Below, piece by piece: positions 34,201 to 46,628 of a stretch of DNA of 64,000 nucleotides (its first letter is position 1; the number at the start of each line of letters is the position of its first letter). A program made the position numbers and the translations under genes. The DNA is from Desarmillaria ectypa. Lineage: Eukaryota > Basidiomycota > Agaricomycetes > Agaricales > Physalacriaceae. The notes under the pieces are model-generated. The model made no database searches. It was not told where the DNA came from and worked only from the letters and a program-made list of their open reading frames with translations. Location of the stretch: NCBI GenBank assembly GCA_030407005.1, contig JAUDYN010000009.1, forward strand, positions 1,364,001 to 1,428,000, given 5' to 3'.

Positions 34201-35732
34201 GTTCTTCTTGCACATTTGGGCCTTGTACTCCATTTCGACCGCGCGTCCCAATGTTATCAGCGCTCTCGTCGTCTTCATACCCTCCGCCACACCACCCGAC
34301 CCTTGTAGACGCATGAGCTCAAGAATGGTGATCAAGGACAGCCTCTCAGGCTGAACTAAAGTCAAATAGGGCGAGAGGAACCGCTTGTTCTTGGCCTTCT
34401 TCTCCATTATTTGTATCGACTTGATCTCTTCTTTCAGCCGTTCCTGCAGCGCGACGTGCCATTCCCACATCCATTTTCGTATGGATTTTTGATAAGCCCC
34501 GCCTATGCCAAGATTGTCGAATACGGTAGCTTCGTGTTTTAATCGTTCTACGGCGACGTCATAAACAGACTCTTCGAGAAGCTTTTGGCGAGCGGCTACA
34601 TCTTCAGGAAGAACGCGCCGAGCATAGTTCACCTGAGCAAGGTGGCGGCGTAGATTGTCGAGGTTAAAGGGAACGACAGCTTCTTGCTCTTCTTCTTCCA
34701 CGGATTCGTCGTCGACACCATCGACTAATGGCTCCGAGCGCTAAAGGGGTCATCAGACAAGGGTTCGCAAAGAGAAAAAAAGGAACTTGCTTTTATCCGC
34801 GTCACAGGAACGATTTCTGGTATACTGTCGCGAATATCCGTATAGGTGGTACCAATTACTTCTGCCTGCCCCAGCTCAGCGACGACATTGGACATATTGA
34901 GATCTACAGCGGCAAGGGACAATTCCTTGATAATGGTGGCGGCTTCCTCAGAGTCAGTGAATACACGATCGGAGATCACGGCAGAAACAGGATGGCCCCT
35001 TGCAATGATAGAGGAGAGGAGTTCGTTATATTTGGGAAGAATGAGTTGGTCCATGGGCTTGGATGATCCAGGGCCACACCTTACAGAGAGTGAGTAACCA
35101 AATAGGAAAAACAGCCGGGGAACCACTCACCGTTTTAAAGCAAGGAGCATAATCGCATACGTGCTCGCACTAGGTTCGATGCCCTCCTCGCCCTTTTCAA
35201 TTTTTTGAAACAAATCCCAAGCTGTGTCCATCCAATACATGCTAGTTTCGTAGTCGCTATCGTACGTGGAATATGACATGTTGGTATATGCCTCGAGAAG
35301 GGTGTTGTATACGCGGATCTCCAGCACTGACTTGGCGGCTTTGCGACGCAAACGGTCAAATATGGATTTTGCTCGAGGAATATCGTAAAGATTATGTATG
35401 CAGGCATCCATAACTGCAAGTAGATCCTGCGTGGCCGAGTCTGCGTACCATTCGTTATTGCTGGGTGATGAACTGTCATTGGGGCGGACGCCGGGCAGGA
35501 ACGTATACTGTGTTCGCTGCTTCAAGTAACCAGCTAGTTCGTTCGTGTATTGAGCGGTAGCAGCTTCCCTCAGTAGATTGGCGGGGAAATCAGGTTGCGG
35601 CGCAGGCATTGTTGCGAGGGCAGGTGCATTAACGCGCCGGGTGGGAGTGGAATAAAGACGAGCTGGACGGGGCAGCCCCTGGCGAGACGCCAGTAAAGTC
35701 GTCTCTGCTCTGTGCACCGTGCGAACCAGCAT
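31251..35732 (-). CDS. RPO41: mitochondrial DNA-directed RNA polymerase
   Basis: Single-subunit T7-like polymerase that transcribes mitochondrial DNA. The ATG at 35732 begins a presequence ([19 protein letters not shown]). The N-terminal extension has a PPR-like stretch ([15 protein letters not shown], then [14 protein letters not shown]). N-terminal-domain exons cover 34.70-33.96 kb. Polymerase motifs: [36 protein letters not shown] with the first catalytic Asp; [15 protein letters not shown] with the Lys and Tyr of the O-helix; and [12 protein letters not shown] with the second catalytic Asp and His. The C-terminus ends IKASQYFFS, typical of the family. An acidic insert ([15 protein letters not shown]) near 31440 lies in the last exon and is unlike the compact T7 tail. 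About 1,250-1,300 residues over ten or more exons; several borders are approximate. Confidence 0.9.
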
Positions 35733-37921
35733 ATCGTCTTCGTGTTCGTTGGCGAGAACCTCGAATCGTTGCCGTTCAATGCAAAATTACAAGCGGAATT
35801 TTCTCCGTAGCAAAAAAAATTGATCACGTGGAGCGGATGTCAGGTCGGTCCCGGGCCGGCCTTCAATAAAGTTGAAGCACAAAGTGGGCTTTTGCTAGTT
35901 TGGACAAGATGGCGACTAGGGATAGTGTTGTTCCCCTCAGCTGCGGTTCCTTACCCGTCAAATCCTCGGACATTGCGCACATGCTTAGAGCCTCCAGCTT
36001 TCAATAAGAAAAGACAACTCTGGATGTGTCTTTCTGGCCTTTCCTAACGGATTATTCTAAACGAAAGATCCTGCGTGGAACTTGCTTCCCAGCTTCAAGG
36101 GTCAACTCTGTTAATGTCTTCATGACGGCCACTACTAGCAGTCTACTTATACTACCCAGGGCGATCCACAAGGTGACCTCCCTTCCCTCCGTCTCTTTTC
36201 ATCGATTCTGGCAGCAGTATGCAGAAGCTTAAAGACGTGTACGTTCGTATATACAGGCTAGATACTTTCCTATGTCAATGATCAGCCTGTAGTAGCTGAA
36301 GGAATATGCCGAGGTGCCGATAGTATGTGCGTTGACTACAACTTGGAGCAACAAACCAGGAAGAGACTGTTTACACAGCAGGTGACTATCAGTGAGAGCC
36401 AGCTTAATACTCAAGTCCTTCGAGTGTACTCGACAAGCATCACGGACTGAAGAGTCTCGTGGCTTTGTGCATCCGTTGAACGATCTGGACGGGAAAAGTT
36501 GGTTCCATAGCCGCTTAGATGGAATGAGTGGTTATGCAATCCCTTGAAAATTGCCGGGTCGGTAGCTTCAGTAAGGTTTGAATAGGGTAGTTGAGGTTAC
36601 TAACTCAGAAGATATATAGCTTTGTCGGCCGCAAAGATATCTTTGACTAGTGACACGATTGGCAAGAATGTGTGCTGAGGGCGCTTGATGTTGGGAATAG
36701 ACGTCGGTAGGCAGAGAACATATTGGTAATGGCTCGAACGAACATATATTCTGGGGGCTCATACGTGGATGGTCACGGTACGAGGCCAAAGTAGATAGGT
36801 AAAAATGATCGGTAAAAATAAAAAATAATGTAAAATAAAAACGGCTCAGCCGTGCCGTTGGTGGCTGTAAAACCCAATCCCGGCCTCAACACTTGACCGT
36901 GCCGTTGAGCTTCTCATTCCTTACGAACACATAAGCAGCAGGACCTTAGTTCATCCCAATGAGCTTCTTCTCGTTCAAGAAAGACACAACACATTCTATA
37001 CAAAATGGCTGGGTCAGAGAGAGCAAATGTTTAGTTGGTGTAAACGCACGATTCGCTGTAGAATAAGAAATACTGATGGCAGTTGCACTGATTCTGTATA
37101 GTAAGGTCTGACGTACAACTCTACGAAAGTCGGTCGCGAAGTTTCGAGAACTTGAAATTCCCCATTGTGGCGGTAAGCACAACTTAGAAGACGGGCTTCC
37201 ATGCCAGATTCAATGTCATGTTCAAGAACGACCATCTCAAGGAAACCGAGCGTCAATATTCAAACCGGGTGAAGGAAAATACACGTACAGCGTGATGGAG
37301 AGGTATACCGTAACACCGTAATTAACGCGATCTCCGCATTTCTGCCCGCCATCACTTTGTTTAAGAAGGTCCCTCCTTCTCTGCGTAATTTTTTACCGGA
37401 CCAGCGTTATCCTTAGCTTTATTTCAACTTCATTTAATTGCCAAAACGTGAAACGTTCAAACGCTCAACGTTAACTGTGAGCACTTCATGCTTCCTGCTG
37501 CAAAATTTTGATAGAGACGTAAATTCAAGGTGACGGGATCCTGCCCACGACTTCTTCAAGTTCATCATAATGCCTCGGAATAGTGTGGAACACATGTCAG
37601 ACCTCCGGGATATATCGTACCAAAAGCGGTCAATCTCAATATGTCCGACTCGGGGGTCCCCCAATCTCCTCGAGAAGCTTCAGAGAAATATGCGTGTACA
37701 CGGGACCAGTTGCCGGCCTAAACGGCTATAAAGCAACACTAACATTGTTATCCTACTGCCCTAGCCATTCCCAGGGAGCCCCTGTCGGGTCCAGTCGTCG
37801 AGTCTTCAATTTGGTGATATTACCGTCCGAGTCGCACCGCGCCCTGTGTTGTTAACCCGAGCCTGACGTTGGCATATATAAAGACATGCGGACACTTTAA
37901 TTGACCCTGAGCCATTCCTTC
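35733..37921. other. 2.2 kb spacer without a supportable gene
   Basis: The region runs from the RPO41 start to the F-box/LRR-like start. Minus-strand frames at 36946-37256 and 37434-37664 have some coding flavour but no recognisable domain, and I could not connect them. A pyrimidine-rich stretch and short AT-rich runs occur near 36790-36840. The RPO41 promoter lies at the left end. Confidence 0.45.
37875..37883 (+). promoter_or_regulatory. TATA box of the F-box/LRR-like gene
   Basis: TATATAAAG lies 39 bases upstream of the start codon at 37922, in the right orientation. This spacing leaves only a very short 5' UTR, which is plausible for a basidiomycete gene. Called from sequence and position only. 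Confidence 0.5.
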
Positions 37922-39269
37922 ATGTCTTCCATCGACGGTCCAGCCCTCCCGCCAGAAATCATTGATGCTATCATCGACCAGGTGCATCTCCTTGGTCCTA
38001 TTTCACGCGTAAAGGACCAGGAAAGATATTACAAGCGGAGGGATACTTTGGGAGCCTGTTCTCTTGCCTCCAGATCTTGGCTTGCCCGTAGCCGCTTCTA
38101 CCTCTTCGAGACCGTCTTCCTCCCCCCGGATGATTTCCCCCGATGCAATGCCTTTGCCGCTATGCTGGCTCATCCACTGTGCACCATCACATCCTACGTT
38201 CGAACCCTCATCATCCGCGAAGCATACAGTCTAAGCGGCCTGGGCACATTATGGCTCAACGATGCTTTACCCTCTCTCTCACTCCTTACCAATGTCAAAA
38301 CGCTCTCAATCACTGGTGCGCGCTTCGATAGAATGCGCTCGGACACGTGGTCCGAGTCGGGCATCCCGTTCTTCGCGCACATGAAGGGCATGAAGCGACT
38401 CCAGCTCTTGTCGTGCCAGTTCCGGACCCCAGATCAGTGCCTTGATGCGTTGTCGGTGTGTGATTGCCTCGAGGAACTCACCCTACGCCGCACGTCGCTG
38501 GATATGGACTTAGTTTTGGGACTGCACATCCGTTTGAGCCCGCTACCTGTGCCTCCGCCCCGTCTTACCAAACTCAGACTTGACAGTCATCGTTTGGGGA
38601 ACTATGATGCTATTTTGAGATGGTTAGCGTCGACCCCGATCATAACAGACCTTGTTCTTGAACGTATTACCGACACGGAAACGCTCGCCGTTGCGGATTT
38701 CGTGGAGAAGCTAGGACCTTCCCTCGAGGTACTAGATTTGAATGTTGTTGATGTCAATGAAGAGACGGCTACGCAAGGTGAGTAGTGTCGCTCAGGTGGT
38801 CTACAGCACGACTGAACGATATGTAGATGCTTTCTGTCGATATGTTAACCTGAGCCACAACACGCGTCTGCGTTCCCTCGCATTCGATCAGCTTATTCTA
38901 GCCGAGCCTTATCAGGCCCGTCTCACCGCAGCAAAACATATAGCAGAAATTATCGGCCAGGTCTCATCCGAGATCAAAGAACTCACCCTCCGAGTGCAGA
39001 TTAACAGCACAGACGACCTTGATCTCATCGATTGGGATATTATTATCTACGCCATCAATTCCAAGCGCAATTGGGCATCGTTGGAGAGCATCGTGGTTTC
39101 CGGTCCGAGGAAAGATATTCTGTCAGAGGCAAAACATTGGATGGAGAAGAGGCTGCAGGGGTTGAAAGGGAAAGTCAGCGTAACGTGCACCCTTCTCCCT
39201 ACAGTCATGGTAGGAGCACCAGCGTTCGTCTGGGAGTTGCCACAGCTGATGCCCATGCTTTTTTCTTAG
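37922..39269 (+). CDS. F-box/LRR-like protein
   Basis: Two exons, 37922-38777 and 38827-39269, give about 432 residues. The start is MSSIDGPALPPEIIDAIID, an F-box-like opening (LPPEIID), with SLASRSWLARSRFYLF completing the box. The rest follows the leucine-rich pattern of basidiomycete F-box relatives: LTNVKTLSITG, MKRLQLLSC, LEELTLRRT, LTKLRLDS, LEVLDLNVV, SEIKELTLRV. Such proteins are probably substrate adaptors of SCF ubiquitin ligases, but the family is large and mostly untested. The frame stays open upstream to 37901 without an ATG. A TATA box lies 39 bases upstream. Confidence 0.75.
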
Positions 39270-40116
39270 GTCATGGCGGCATAGATTGTGCTAGTTATGT
39301 ATTCTAGACACGAATATATTAAATGTATTGATATTTACCATTTCGGAGAAGTTCGCCACGAAGAACTGCGTACGGCTTTTAGCGTGCTTAGGTTTTGCCA
39401 AGGAGGACCATTGTGTTGCAGCTCGAATTGATAAGTTATGACCTTAGCTAAACGCAAACATTCTGCCTTTGGCTTTTTTAGTCATCTACTCACTGCCTCT
39501 TAATACAAAACAGGGAGCGAGAAAATAGAAAACCAGATTGATTGCTCAACTGAGTCACCTCCAGTCACCTCCCCTGCTACAACTCATAAATGATGTAAAC
39601 TCTTCGACCTCGGTAGCTCTTTGTGATGAAATGATCTGGATGTCCAATGGACGTTACAACAGGGGAGATCAAAGTTGAACGAACGCATCCTAGAACGGTG
39701 CTGTTAGAGAAATTGGTCGGTGCCGGGCCGAACTTTGCCGCAGTCGCGATAGTTGGATCACGTGCCACCGTTGATGTATGAGAAATTTAGTCAACAATCA
39801 ACAACACGCTTCTTTCTTTGGAACCACCACGGTGCAGCCACTTTCGCGTTTTCAAAGGTTTGTGCCGCTCTCCTTTTCCCAGTTCCGCAGGTTCTGACCT
39901 GAAAGGTCAACAGATACGTCTCGGGCGCGACGTTTGCGATATCATTTCCGGTGGATTTTTCTTGTAGCTCCTAAGCAAATAACCCAGGCTGTGAGTTTGT
40001 TTATGATATTTTGATGAAATGTTCTGACAGGAGGTATGGACTTTGAAGGGGACTAGCTGTCTAGCTACCATTATTGCCGTGAAACGTTGTCAACCCTTAT
40101 CTGCAAACGTTAAATT
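39270..40116. other. spacer and H2A.Z promoter region
   Basis: About 850 bases between the F-box-like stop and the H2A.Z start. A 63-codon minus-strand frame (39577-39768) shows nothing recognisable. The region right of about 39780 likely holds the H2A.Z promoter and 5' UTR, possibly with a leader intron, given splice-like signals near 39850-40030. Confidence 0.4.
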
Positions 40117-40668
40117 ATGGCCCCTGCCGCAAAGTCTGGTGGAAAGTCCAAGGCAGGCGGAGGTGGGGCTCCGGGAGCGCCCAACCAGCCGAGGAATGTA
40201 CAGACGAGGAGTCAGAGGGCTGGGTTGCAGGTATATATCACCTCTTGATGATCTTTTTATGACATCGCTCATGTCTGTATTAGTTCCCAGTAGGTCGAAT
40301 TCACCGTTACCTAAAGCAACGCACACAGCACAATGTCCGTATCGGTGCCAAGGCTGCGGTTTACACTTCTGCCATCTTGGAGTACCTTACTGCTGAAGTT
40401 CTAGAACTCGCAGGTACGAGTCTCGTTTTTGACGTTTTTTTTCAATATGGATGAAACATTAATTCATCTAGGTAACGCATCAAAAGATTTGCGAGTGAAG
40501 CGAATTACACCTCGTCATTTGCAACTTGCTATTCGTGGTGATGAGGAGCTGGATACGCTTGTGAGGGCTACTATTGCTGGAGGAGGAGTTCTGCCCTTCA
40601 TTCACAAGAGTCTCACTTCAAATCCGAAAGCTGTTAAGAAGGGTATGGAGCCACTGCCTGCTGCCTAG
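40117..40668 (+). CDS. HTZ1: histone variant H2A.Z
   Basis: Histone H2A variant deposited by SWR1-type remodellers at promoters and boundaries. Exons 40117-40230, 40284-40413 and 40472-40668 join in phase to 146 residues. The N-terminus is [19 protein letters not shown], a Gly/Lys tail that can be acetylated. The core shows [37 protein letters not shown] and [17 protein letters not shown]. The variant is fixed by [17 protein letters not shown], where canonical H2A has a different loop and tail. No canonical H2A or H2B gene lies nearby. Confidence 0.92.
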
Positions 40669-42259
40669 GACTGGACTTCAATTTTTAGCTATTCGATTCG
40701 TATCGTATGCGTGTTCTCGTGTTGCCGTAGCACTAGTATTTAGTATGTAGTTTGTGTACTCATTTATATATGCTTTTATGTATGTAGCATTAAAACAATC
40801 TGGTTTGCGATATAATGTGATTTTCCTGCGCCTGGGAGCCCTTGACGAGGACGTTAAATTTAGTGCCATTAAGTGAGATCTTGCGCTGCGTTGGCGGTGG
40901 CGTTCCGCGATGGATTGAATATGTCAAAGTATTACATCACCGGGTAATAGTCAGTTTTGAAGGGCGAAGAAAGGATGCCGAACACAGAAAAAGTCGATGC
41001 GAGTAAAGAAGATGGCAACGGACAAGTAATTCTAATAAATTATTGACGTAGAATTGGTATTAGTGATGCCTTTCAAACTTCTCCGATGCGATGGTACAAG
41101 CCGTAGTGCAGCGGCACTCCGTCTCCACAGGGAAAGTAAGGTCCCCGCTGGTCATATAAATGAGCGGTTGGTAACAAGAAGTGATGTGCTCTGCACGTCG
41201 ATACAAAGAGAGGGCTATTCGGGATGTTTAACAACACGTTTAGAGCAGCTACCACTTGGACTGTGCCTCAAGTCGTGATATGTGCACTAACGTATATTCG
41301 GACGCGCAACAAAAGAGATCATGAGGAGCCAGTCGGGCTTCGGGCCAAGCAAAAAAATGGTTAGCGTTGAATATTGCGAAGAGAACGAGTAAAATTAGTC
41401 CACGAGAGTCCAAACGTTCAAAAGTCATGCAGCTGCCATCTGAAAGAACGAGAAGAGCTACAACGTTCTTTCTGTTACTGCTCGGATGCTGGAACACAGA
41501 AGCCTGATAAGTACCTCTCACGGTTCGGTCCCGGGGCGGGTATATGGTCGTTAGGCCGCCTCGAAGAAAACATCCAGAAGCCGAGCATAATACGGTGCAG
41601 CGCGTCAGCCGAGGTAGTGTACCTTACTGGATAGGATCAGCAGTTATCCGGGGCGCAAGGTGCACAGTTTCGAGGGATGAAACTGAAACATTAAGTATTT
41701 TATAAACAGGGCCGCAATCGAATAGAACCCAAGACAGAAGATGGATAAAGTTCCCCCTCGCGGTTCCCAGAGTAAGCTGCCGCATCCCAGATAGTCACAA
41801 AACAGAGAACAAGTACAAAACAACAAAGAAAATCGGTATTGATGAGACTATATGATGCGTTTGGCGGTATTAGCAACGCTGACGTTATGCGACGCCTGGG
41901 CTTCGCGATGGACTGATTGTACAGAAAGATACAACCTGCCAGCCGAAAAAGTGGATGCTTTGAATGATTGCGGCCCCCGCCACTGTCGTGGAAAATAAAG
42001 CCTGAGTGATTCTATGGAGTAATATATTTGTGAAATTTCAAGTGATTTCCTGTTGATTTTCAGACATTAAAAGCGAAGAGAAGAGGAAAATCGAGGGTGT
42101 TCGGGAAAAAAGAACTTTGTGCCCTGTGAAGAAGGTACACAGGTGAGCCGGTTGTCAAGCAGGCACATGCACGTGTCTGGTTCAAAGCTCTTTCTGTTGG
42201 ACTGCCACCACTTGCCTTCTTCGTCATCGTCCTCAGCGTCGACGGCGTTCTCTCCAGTG
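40669..42259. other. 1.6 kb spacer and kinase 5' region
   Basis: No gene supported. Short minus-strand frames at 41249-41521 and 41644-41826 have no identifiable content. The sequence from about 42120 stays open in the kinase frame, but its first codon is GTG, so this part is taken as 5' UTR or an alternative N-terminus (an ATG at 42167 is possible). Confidence 0.4.
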
Positions 42260-45200
42260 ATGGCGCCATCGTCAAGCCTCAAAATTCCTACGATGGATAA
42301 CGCTGCAGGCCCTTCACGCCAGCAGTACCCCGCCGGAAGCTCACGCCCTGTGTCGGTAAACGTTCAATCTTCAGCATCGGCAGCGGCACCATCGTCAGCG
42401 GCTAGAAAACAGCGAGCATCACACTCTGTCGTCTCTTCTTCCCAGAACCACCAGTCGTCATCGAGTAGCCACCACCTCAACGGTGGTCATGCTCAGGACG
42501 ACGGTCAACCTCCTTACGCGGATGTTTATTCTCATCCCGCAGCAGTAGCATATGCGGCGGCGCATCCACGGCGAACGATTCCAAAGTTTGGCCCGTACCT
42601 GCTTCTGCAGACTCTCGGCGAGGGTGAATTCGGTAAAGTCAAACTCGGCCTTCACAGCCAGTGGGGAGAAGAAGTAGCTGTAAAGCTTATTCGACGCGGA
42701 AATGTTGACACCACTGTCCGCATGTCCAAGGTAGAACGTGAAATAGAGGTCCTAAGGGTAAGCCTATGCATTTCTCTCTTTTCTTGTCCCCTTTCAGCCA
42801 CTTATCAGCCACTCCTAGACCCTCAAGCACCCCAACATCGTGCGCCTGTACGACGTTATCGAAACTGACAAATACATCGGTATCATTATTGAATATGCTT
42901 CCGGGGGCGAACTTTTCGACCACATCCTTGCCCACCGCTACCTGCGTGAAAGAGACGCCGCCAAACTCTTTTCCCAGCTCATATCTGGTGTCTGGTATAT
43001 TCATCAGAAAAAAATCGTTCATAGAGATCTCAAACTCGAGAATCTTCTGCTCGACAGGCATCGCAATGTGATCATCACTGACTTTGGTTTTGCAAACCGT
43101 TTTGAGCATCGTTCGGATGATCTCATGCAGACGTCCTGCGGGTCTCCGTGCTATGCCGCTCCTGAACTGGTCATTAGCGAGGGGCTCTATGTCGGTAGCG
43201 CCGTCGACATTTGGAGCTGCGGTGTTATTCTATATGCAATGCTTGCTGGATATCTCCCTTTCGACGATGACCCAGCGAATCCCGATGGCGACAATATCAA
43301 CCTTTTGTATAAATATATCGTTAACACTCCCTTATCTTTTCCCGACTATGTCTCCCAGGAAGCTCGCGGCCTCCTCTCCCTCATGCTAGTGCCAGACCCC
43401 GCTTACCGCGCTAGTCTTGATCAAGTTATGGCTCACCCATGGCTAGCTGCATACAACAGCACACCGACTGATCCGACCCTATTTGTTCCCCTTGCATTTG
43501 GCCGAACCGTGGAAGAGTTGGAGCGCGCCGCGATGGAGCAACACCACCAAAAACGACTTGCTTATCAACGGCAGATGAAGGCCGCTGCGGTCGCCTCCGG
43601 ATCGGGCTCCTCTGATAGGATAGGCAGAAGTCATAGTCATCGTCCCACAGGCTACGAAACCGGAGGCGCCTCTGCGTCAGCGAGCAAGCCTTCTCGGAGT
43701 CATTCGATACAGCCTGGCCTCGTCTATGAAACGTCTGTGGATCAGGGTGCTGGATACTCGGGCCCGTCATCACCACCGATGTCGACGCCCGTCTCAGGAA
43801 GCGGCGGACATTATGAGGGTATGGACAGTGAAGATCCGTTTGCCGCCCCCAGCGGCGTGGTTTCACCGGAAATCACCAGCAAGCCCAGCGGAAGAAAAAG
43901 TGCTGCGAGGCCTCACACTGTTCAAGTTGAGTATGATGGCTCTCGGGATCGGTCTGCGAGGAAGGAGAGGGGCAGGGAGCCTCAAGAAGAGAGCACTCGA
44001 GAACGTGACAGGGAGAGGAAGCAGAGAGACCGTTCGACTTCCCGTGGTCAGACTCAGATACAACCTCCCTCGTCTAACGGTCAGACTTCAGAGAAACGAC
44101 GGCCTTCTCAAAGCAGTGGAGCGAAGCCTTTACCTCCGTCCCCTCCTGTCCCCGCGACCACGCCTAGTACTCCGCGTCGTGAACGTACTGGTAGCAAGGC
44201 CGCGCCAGTGCAGAACAATGCGGAGCCAGAACGTCCTAATACCAGTGTGGCCAGTCCTCCTGATACACCTCTGGCCTTTGCTTCTCCAGAAGGCGGCGCT
44301 GAGGATCAGGACGAGGAATCTTCTTCAAGAGGAAGCGGCAAGCACAAGCGTGGCGTGTCGACAGTCGGCGGCTTAGCGAAGATGTTCGGCAATGACCACA
44401 ATGCCAATGGACTCTCCGCCTCCAACGTCTCCAATACCTCGGGCTCGTTGCTTACCCCAGCCCCCAGCGAAAAGGAAAAGGACAATACATCGCACGTTGC
44501 CACGACGGATAAGAAGAGTCGGAGGAGCTCTCTGACGGTCATCATTAATCGGACGATAAAGAGCCGCAAAGGCAAAATGGCAGCGACACCAATCTCAGCT
44601 GTAGACGATGCTCAGAATGATAAGAATGCTGTGTTGACCCCTCATGCTTCTCCTACCAATGCTCCCATGCATGCTACTCAGGAGTTCAGCGAGGTGACGT
44701 CTAGAGCAACTAACGGTGTGTACGATGCACCTAGTCCTAGTAGAGACTCGGGTATGCCAGCCTCGACGAGCAAGGCTAGGAAGGTCATGCACTGGTTCAG
44801 GAGCAAGAGTAAAGGACGTGACACAGTGGAGGAGGAGGAAGAAGAAAAGCCGGCAGCACCCGATAATGTTCGAAAGAACGAGTCAAGAAACAGGTCGTCG
44901 AATGCAGTCAACCAGACGTTATCATCACCCCGCGCGGCGTCAGTTCAAGTGACGCTCACTGCGCCTTCGAGGACTCCTTCCGGTCATCAGGCACCGATAC
45001 ACCCCCAACGAACGTCGTCTTCAGCGACAGATGCGTCGTTGATGACACCGAGCTTTGTGACTCGTATCAGGAACTCTGTGACTGTTGGCGGTGGCGGCGG
45101 AGGAGGCGGTTCGCATTCGAAGAATGTTGCAAGTGTCCTTCGTATTCATCATGGCGCGGTCGATCAGGATATGGTGACGACGCGACCACCATCTGAGGTG

Positions 45201-45851
45201 ATAAAGCATATGAAAGACGTTTTGATCGGGATGGGGATAGAGGTTCAGGTGGAGAGCGAGTATAAGTATCGCTGCATCAGGGCGAAACGAAAAAAGGTTC
45301 CAGGGGCGCCAAATGTGATTGCCAACGTTGGTGCCGGTCCTAGCGGTGGTGGGTTAGCCGCTGTTTCGATGATGGGCAGCGCTGCGTCGAATGGAGTAAG
45401 GATCTTCATTGCTTTCAGGCAGGTTGTTTACTGATCGTTTTGGACAGGTTGATAGACGCGGTCTCCCTGTACCTTCGCATGCGACGTTCTCCGGAGGAAT
45501 GTTGCGAGGCCTATTGATGCGTCGACAGTCGTCGCACGTTTCTCAATCTGGCAATATGTCGGTCTCCTTCGAAGAACCGAGCGTAATGGTTCTAGAGCCT
45601 GGTGCAATACTGGACCCGGTGTATGGTGATCCTACCGAGGATGTTGGAGACGAAGTCCGGTTCTCCGTGGAGCTCACTAAAATGGATCGTCTCAATGACA
45701 CGTACAGTCTCGACATTCGGCGTCTGAAGGGCAGCTTGCGAAGCTACAAGTTTCTGTACGATACTATTAGACAGTGAGTGCTTTTCGGATTTGTTTTTAC
45801 ACCCTTCGCTGACTTGGAGGACTTGACAGGCGGGCGTATTTGCAGCGGTAG
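42260..45851 (+). CDS. KIN4-type Ser/Thr protein kinase with C-terminal KA1 domain
   Basis: CAMK-like kinase of the KIN4 group, whose yeast member acts in the spindle position checkpoint. Exons: 42260-42757, 42819-45395, 45448-45773 and 45830-45851, all in phase. After a Ser-rich leader comes the kinase: GPYLLLQTLGEGEFGKVKLG (P-loop), VAVKLI (ATP-binding Lys), VHRDLKLENLL, TDFGFANRF, and the activation/substrate loop SCGSPCYAAPELVISEGLY typical of KIN4. A long disordered region of about 600 residues (Ser/Pro/Arg-rich, one poly-Gly run near 45085-45110) follows. The C-terminal KA1 domain, including IEVQVESEYKYRCIRAKRKK and DEVRFSVELTKMDRLNDTYSLD, should bind acidic membranes. The last exon is 22 nt. 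The start is uncertain: 42260, 42293 and 42167 are all possible. Confidence 0.85.
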
Positions 45852-46439
45852 ACTCTTTTCAACGGTAGACTCCTTTTTTTATCACTCAAAAAACTTCTAT
45901 GCTGTACTACCTTGCCAGTCTCTCGTTTAGTTTCCGGTTTCCCCCTGCGTTCCCGATTATACTTACAGTCATACCTAATACATCCCTATGTTTCATTTCA
46001 TTCTGGCTTCCTCGCGTATCTATAATGTCAAATGACATTTGTGCCATATCATTTTCTCCTCAATTCCACTCTCATTTGTGTTATCCTTGTTTAAGCGTCT
46101 ATATTTTTCATTGTTAGTATCAGTCAGTACATATACAATATTTATTTTTTCACCTGTTCCACTATCAAGCACTGAGTTTTCAATCACTGACTTGTCAGAC
46201 GTCAGACGTAGATGCCAAAACTAGATACTCCCGACACAATGTATTCGTGGGGAACCAACTACGTGAACTATACATAGGATCAGCACTTCAATGATCTAGA
46301 TAAATTTATGCCCAAGTATTAGGCCTACGCCCAAGTAAAATGGAAGAAATCTGACTGAAAAAGATTATCCTTTTGTTTGCTATAACCCAAAGACCACCAA
46401 TCGGAAGTCTTCGCAAGTGCACAGCAAAGAACAGAGGGG
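45852..46439. other. spacer between convergent kinase and U2 gene
   Basis: About 590 bases, pyrimidine-rich (45900-46200), with no supportable open frame. It holds the 3' UTR of the kinase and the 3' flank of the U2 snRNA gene. Confidence 0.4.
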
Positions 46440-46628
46440 ATCCCTCGACGACGCAGGCCAGTACTGCAATAGCAAGGTCATCGCACCTCCGTGTTGCAAG
46501 CAGAGCACAGAAGACAAGGGCGGCAAAAATTAGATAACCAATACGGGAGGCGGTGCCTCCGTAATAGTGGTTAAACTATTAAGAACAGATACTACACTTG
46601 ATCTAAGCCAAAAGGCCAGAGTGGTAAG
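46440..46628 (-). ncRNA. U2 spliceosomal snRNA
   Basis: The minus strand carries an unmistakable U2 snRNA. The 5' hairpin CTGGCCTTTTGGCTTAG is followed by GATCAAGTGTAGTATCTGTTC (rc of about 46581-46602), which contains the branch-point recognition sequence GTAGTA. Then come stem-loop IIa (TAATAGT-TTAACC-ACTATTA), a perfect IIb hairpin (GGAGGC-ACC-GCCTCC, near 46548-46562), an Sm-like site AATTTTTG (near 46526) and the 3' stem-loops around GCTATTGCAGTACTGGCC. U2 pairs with the intron branch site in every major spliceosome. The 5' end is near 46625-46628 and the 3' end near 46440; both are estimated. The hairpin loop and branch region match other eukaryotes; the IIa/IIb arms are species-specific but paired. 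Confidence 0.9.

Noticed and set aside
40043..40396. A 117-codon plus-strand frame overlapping H2A.Z
   Set aside because: It is another frame of the H2A.Z exons and intron; the histone frame is decisive.
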